NCBI RefSeq assembly: GCF_011068285.1
Contig: NZ_CP049616.1
Location: forward strand, 1,220,501 to 1,284,500
DNA: 64,000 bases
DNA from: Flagellimonas oceani
Lineage (GTDB): Bacteria > Bacteroidota > Bacteroidia > Flavobacteriales > Flavobacteriaceae
Direction of reading: 5' to 3'
Part shown: piece after piece, positions 62,696-64,000 of the stretch
Position numbering within the stretch: position 1 is the stretch's first letter
How the letters are laid out: every line of letters begins with the position of its first letter
Program-made: the position numbers and the translations under genes
Notes under the pieces: model-generated
Told to the model about the DNA's origin: nothing
The model's database searches: none
Seen by the model: the letters and a program-made list of their open reading frames with translations, nothing else

Positions 62696-63592
62696 TTAAA
62701 ACTCTAAATAATTCCAAAGTTGAACCATATATTCATTAATATCCTTTCTTGACCATTTTCTACTTGGTCGAATCAGATAAAGCAATTCCGAAACTTCTCC
62801 CCATTCATTACAACTATCATCTTCTTTTGTGTTCTCGTATAGATAGATAATTGATTGCTTTAATCTTTCAGTCCAAGTATCATAATTATTCATTATTCTA
62901 TTTGGTACATTCCAAACTAAACATTCTAATAAAAATGAGGTGATATTGTCACTTACCTTTTCTCCATCTTCGAGCATATTATATCGAAGTTTTCTATGCA
63001 AACGTGTTAACCTTTTGAATCTTCGATAAGTGTTACTGTTTTTGACGATTCCGTTTTCAATATGTTGCTTTGGGTAGTTAATAACGGCTTTTGAAGAGTC
63101 TGACCAAAACTTAGCACCAAGCACATAACTTCCATCTTTAGAATATCTGCGGTAATTCCAAGTAGGAACAACATCCGTCTCGATTCTACTCGTATTACCA
63201 ATTATAGTTATGCACTTATCTTTTCGAATTACATCGCTTCGTCCAAATTTTGCTACAAGTGCATTTTCCACATCATTTTTAAACTCAGAGTAAGTATACC
63301 CAGTAGGTGGTAAAGAATCAATTCCAACATCTTTTTCTTCAGTTTCCGCTGGCAAATTGAAATAAAATCCACCTGTATATCTAACATTTATGTCAATGTC
63401 GCTATTTAGTCTAACATTTGTGTTATTTGCATAAGAACCTTGACCAAAAGTTTCTGTAAATTTGGATTTAAGGGTTTCATCCGAACTTATTGCTTCTCTA
63501 ACCATTCTTTCAGACCGCTCAAGTTTACTTTGTTCAGTATCACTTGGTGGTTTAGTCCAATTTGTTAAAGTTTGTTCATTGTATTTTGCCAT
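62696..63592 (-). CDS. CBASS CD-NTase (cGAS/DncV-like nucleotidyltransferase)
   Basis: A 298-residue enzyme with the polymerase-beta-like active site: Gly52-Ser53 in FGQGSYANNT, Asp65 and Asp67 in LNSDIDINVRY, and the third acid Asp140 in SRIETDVVPTW. Family members sense phage infection and make a cyclic or linear oligonucleotide that activates the effector. It is full length, with no visible defect. It is followed after one base by the truncated Cap15 gene, giving a two-gene type I CBASS. The clade (CdnB or CdnE) and the product cannot be settled by eye. Confidence 0.85.
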   Translation of the reverse strand: MAKYNEQTLTNWTKPPSDTEQSKLERSERMVREAISSDETLKSKFTETFGQGSYANNTNVRLNSDIDINVRYTGGFYFNLPAETEEKDVGIDSLPPTGYTYSEFKNDVENALVAKFGRSDVIRKDKCITIIGNTSRIETDVVPTWNYRRYSKDGSYVLGAKFWSDSSKAVINYPKQHIENGIVKNSNTYRRFKRLTRLHRKLRYNMLEDGEKVSDNITSFLLECLVWNVPNRIMNNYDTWTERLKQSIIYLYENTKEDDSCNEWGEVSELLYLIRPSRKWSRKDINEYMVQLWNYLEF

Positions 63593-63647
63593 TTAATATT
63601 TCTTTCAAATGCTAAATAAAGGTCACGGAGATGTGTATTTCCAAGCC

Positions 63648-63726
63648 GCTTAACTGCCCATTTTTTTGGTGTACGCATTTTAAATTAGCACTTTAACTCG
63701 AATTACGTGTGGCTAACTTGTTATGC
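63648..63726 (-). other. attC-like imperfect palindrome between the defence genes
   Basis: On the minus strand the stretch begins GCATAAC right after the HEPN-like stop codon and ends GTTAAGC 79 bases later. GTTAAGC fits the R' core GTTRRRY; GCATAAC is one base off the RYYYAAC core. Inner arms AGCCA and TGGGC are partly complementary. Size and place fit an integron attC site or a related cassette junction, but the folding is imperfect. Confidence 0.3.
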
Positions 63727-64000
63727 CTAATCTAGTTTTATGGTTTCTAATTTAAATTTTTCACTTATTTTCAAATCTAAATCTACAATCAGATTGGTCA
63801 TAGCTCCGTTAATATCTGATAAATTCTCATAACTAAAAACAAGTATATTTCCAGGGTTATAAGTCACGTATTCATTAGAAAAATCCTTTGCAAATTCTTT
63901 TGATATTATTCCTCGATTGTGGACAATCAGGTTTCTTTGTTTGATAAACTGTTCAAAATTTTTTTCCGCAATTTCATTTTCAAACAGTTGGATTCCCAGT
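63727..64000 (-). CDS. C-terminal fragment of a HEPN-like protein
   Basis: The last 91 residues of a gene that begins beyond the window; the TAG stop is at 63727-63729. It contains KQRNLIVHNRGIISKEF, where R-N-L-I-V-H is a perfect Rx4H HEPN ribonuclease motif with the polar Asn after Arg, and ends FKLETIKLD. HEPN proteins act as RNases in many defence and toxin-antitoxin systems. AT-rich like its neighbours. The N-terminal part is needed to name the family. Confidence 0.6.
   Translation of the reverse strand, partial: LGIQLFENEIAEKNFEQFIKQRNLIVHNRGIISKEFAKDFSNEYVTYNPGNILVFSYENLSDINGAMTNLIVDLDLKISEKFKLETIKLD

Overview
The window looks like a chromosome segment from a marine-type member of the Flavobacteriaceae (Bacteroidota), plausibly near Muricauda/Allomuricauda. 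That placement is inferred from gene content. The pointers are a type IX secretion type-B sorting domain next to a PorP/SprF protein, a BshA (bacillithiol) enzyme, start regions poor in Shine-Dalgarno sequence, TAnnTTTG-like promoter boxes, and the conserved run LptD-like / amidase / MlaD / Fe-S protein pair. No complete rRNA, tRNA or CRISPR array is seen.

Layout. (1) 1-9.8 kb is a core block: divergent LptD-like fragment, cell-wall amidase, MlaD-type lipid-transport protein, two Fe-S proteins related to heterodisulfide reductase, a short conserved protein, a GH3/beta-lactamase-fold fusion enzyme, BshA and a small lipoprotein. (2) 9.9-17.3 kb holds an OmpA protein, a 1729-residue secreted SGNH protein with calcium-binding-type repeats and a type IX sorting domain, and its PorP/SprF partner. 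(3) 17.4-50.6 kb is one large surface-polysaccharide locus. Its long minus-strand half carries O-acylation genes (MBOAT and SGNH), three FemAB/GNAT-like transferases, six glycosyltransferases, an initiating sugar transferase, two SDRs, an ATP-grasp ligase, two left-handed beta-helix acyltransferases, a pectate-lyase-like lipoprotein, a Wzy-type polymerase, a MurJ/Wzx-type flippase, and UDP-glucose dehydrogenase with a UDP-glucuronate epimerase. The plus-strand half carries a PLP aminotransferase, a PglF/CapD-type dehydratase, Wza and Wzc; a CpsB-type phosphatase faces them. Together they describe a Wzx/Wzy-dependent polysaccharide, probably containing uronic acids and amino sugars and decorated with acyl and perhaps aminoacyl groups. 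(4) 50.9-58.5 kb holds a two-component system with repeats upstream, small hypothetical genes, an M1 peptidase lipoprotein and a His-rich DUF4198-like/HupE pair.

(5) 58.6-64 kb is a mobile defence island. It begins with a terminator, a tRNA-3'-end-like remnant and a tyrosine recombinase. An IS21-family element at about 59792-62336 removes the end of that recombinase. On its other side it cuts the C-terminal half from a Cap15-type CBASS effector, whose CD-NTase partner is intact. The IS has no visible target duplication and both neighbours are truncated, so a deletion next to the IS is inferred. Its istA carries two compensating frameshifts while istB is intact. A HEPN-like gene runs off the right edge, separated from the CD-NTase by an attC-like imperfect palindrome. 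The broken CBASS operon is the most notable biology here, followed by the unusual decoration genes of the polysaccharide locus.
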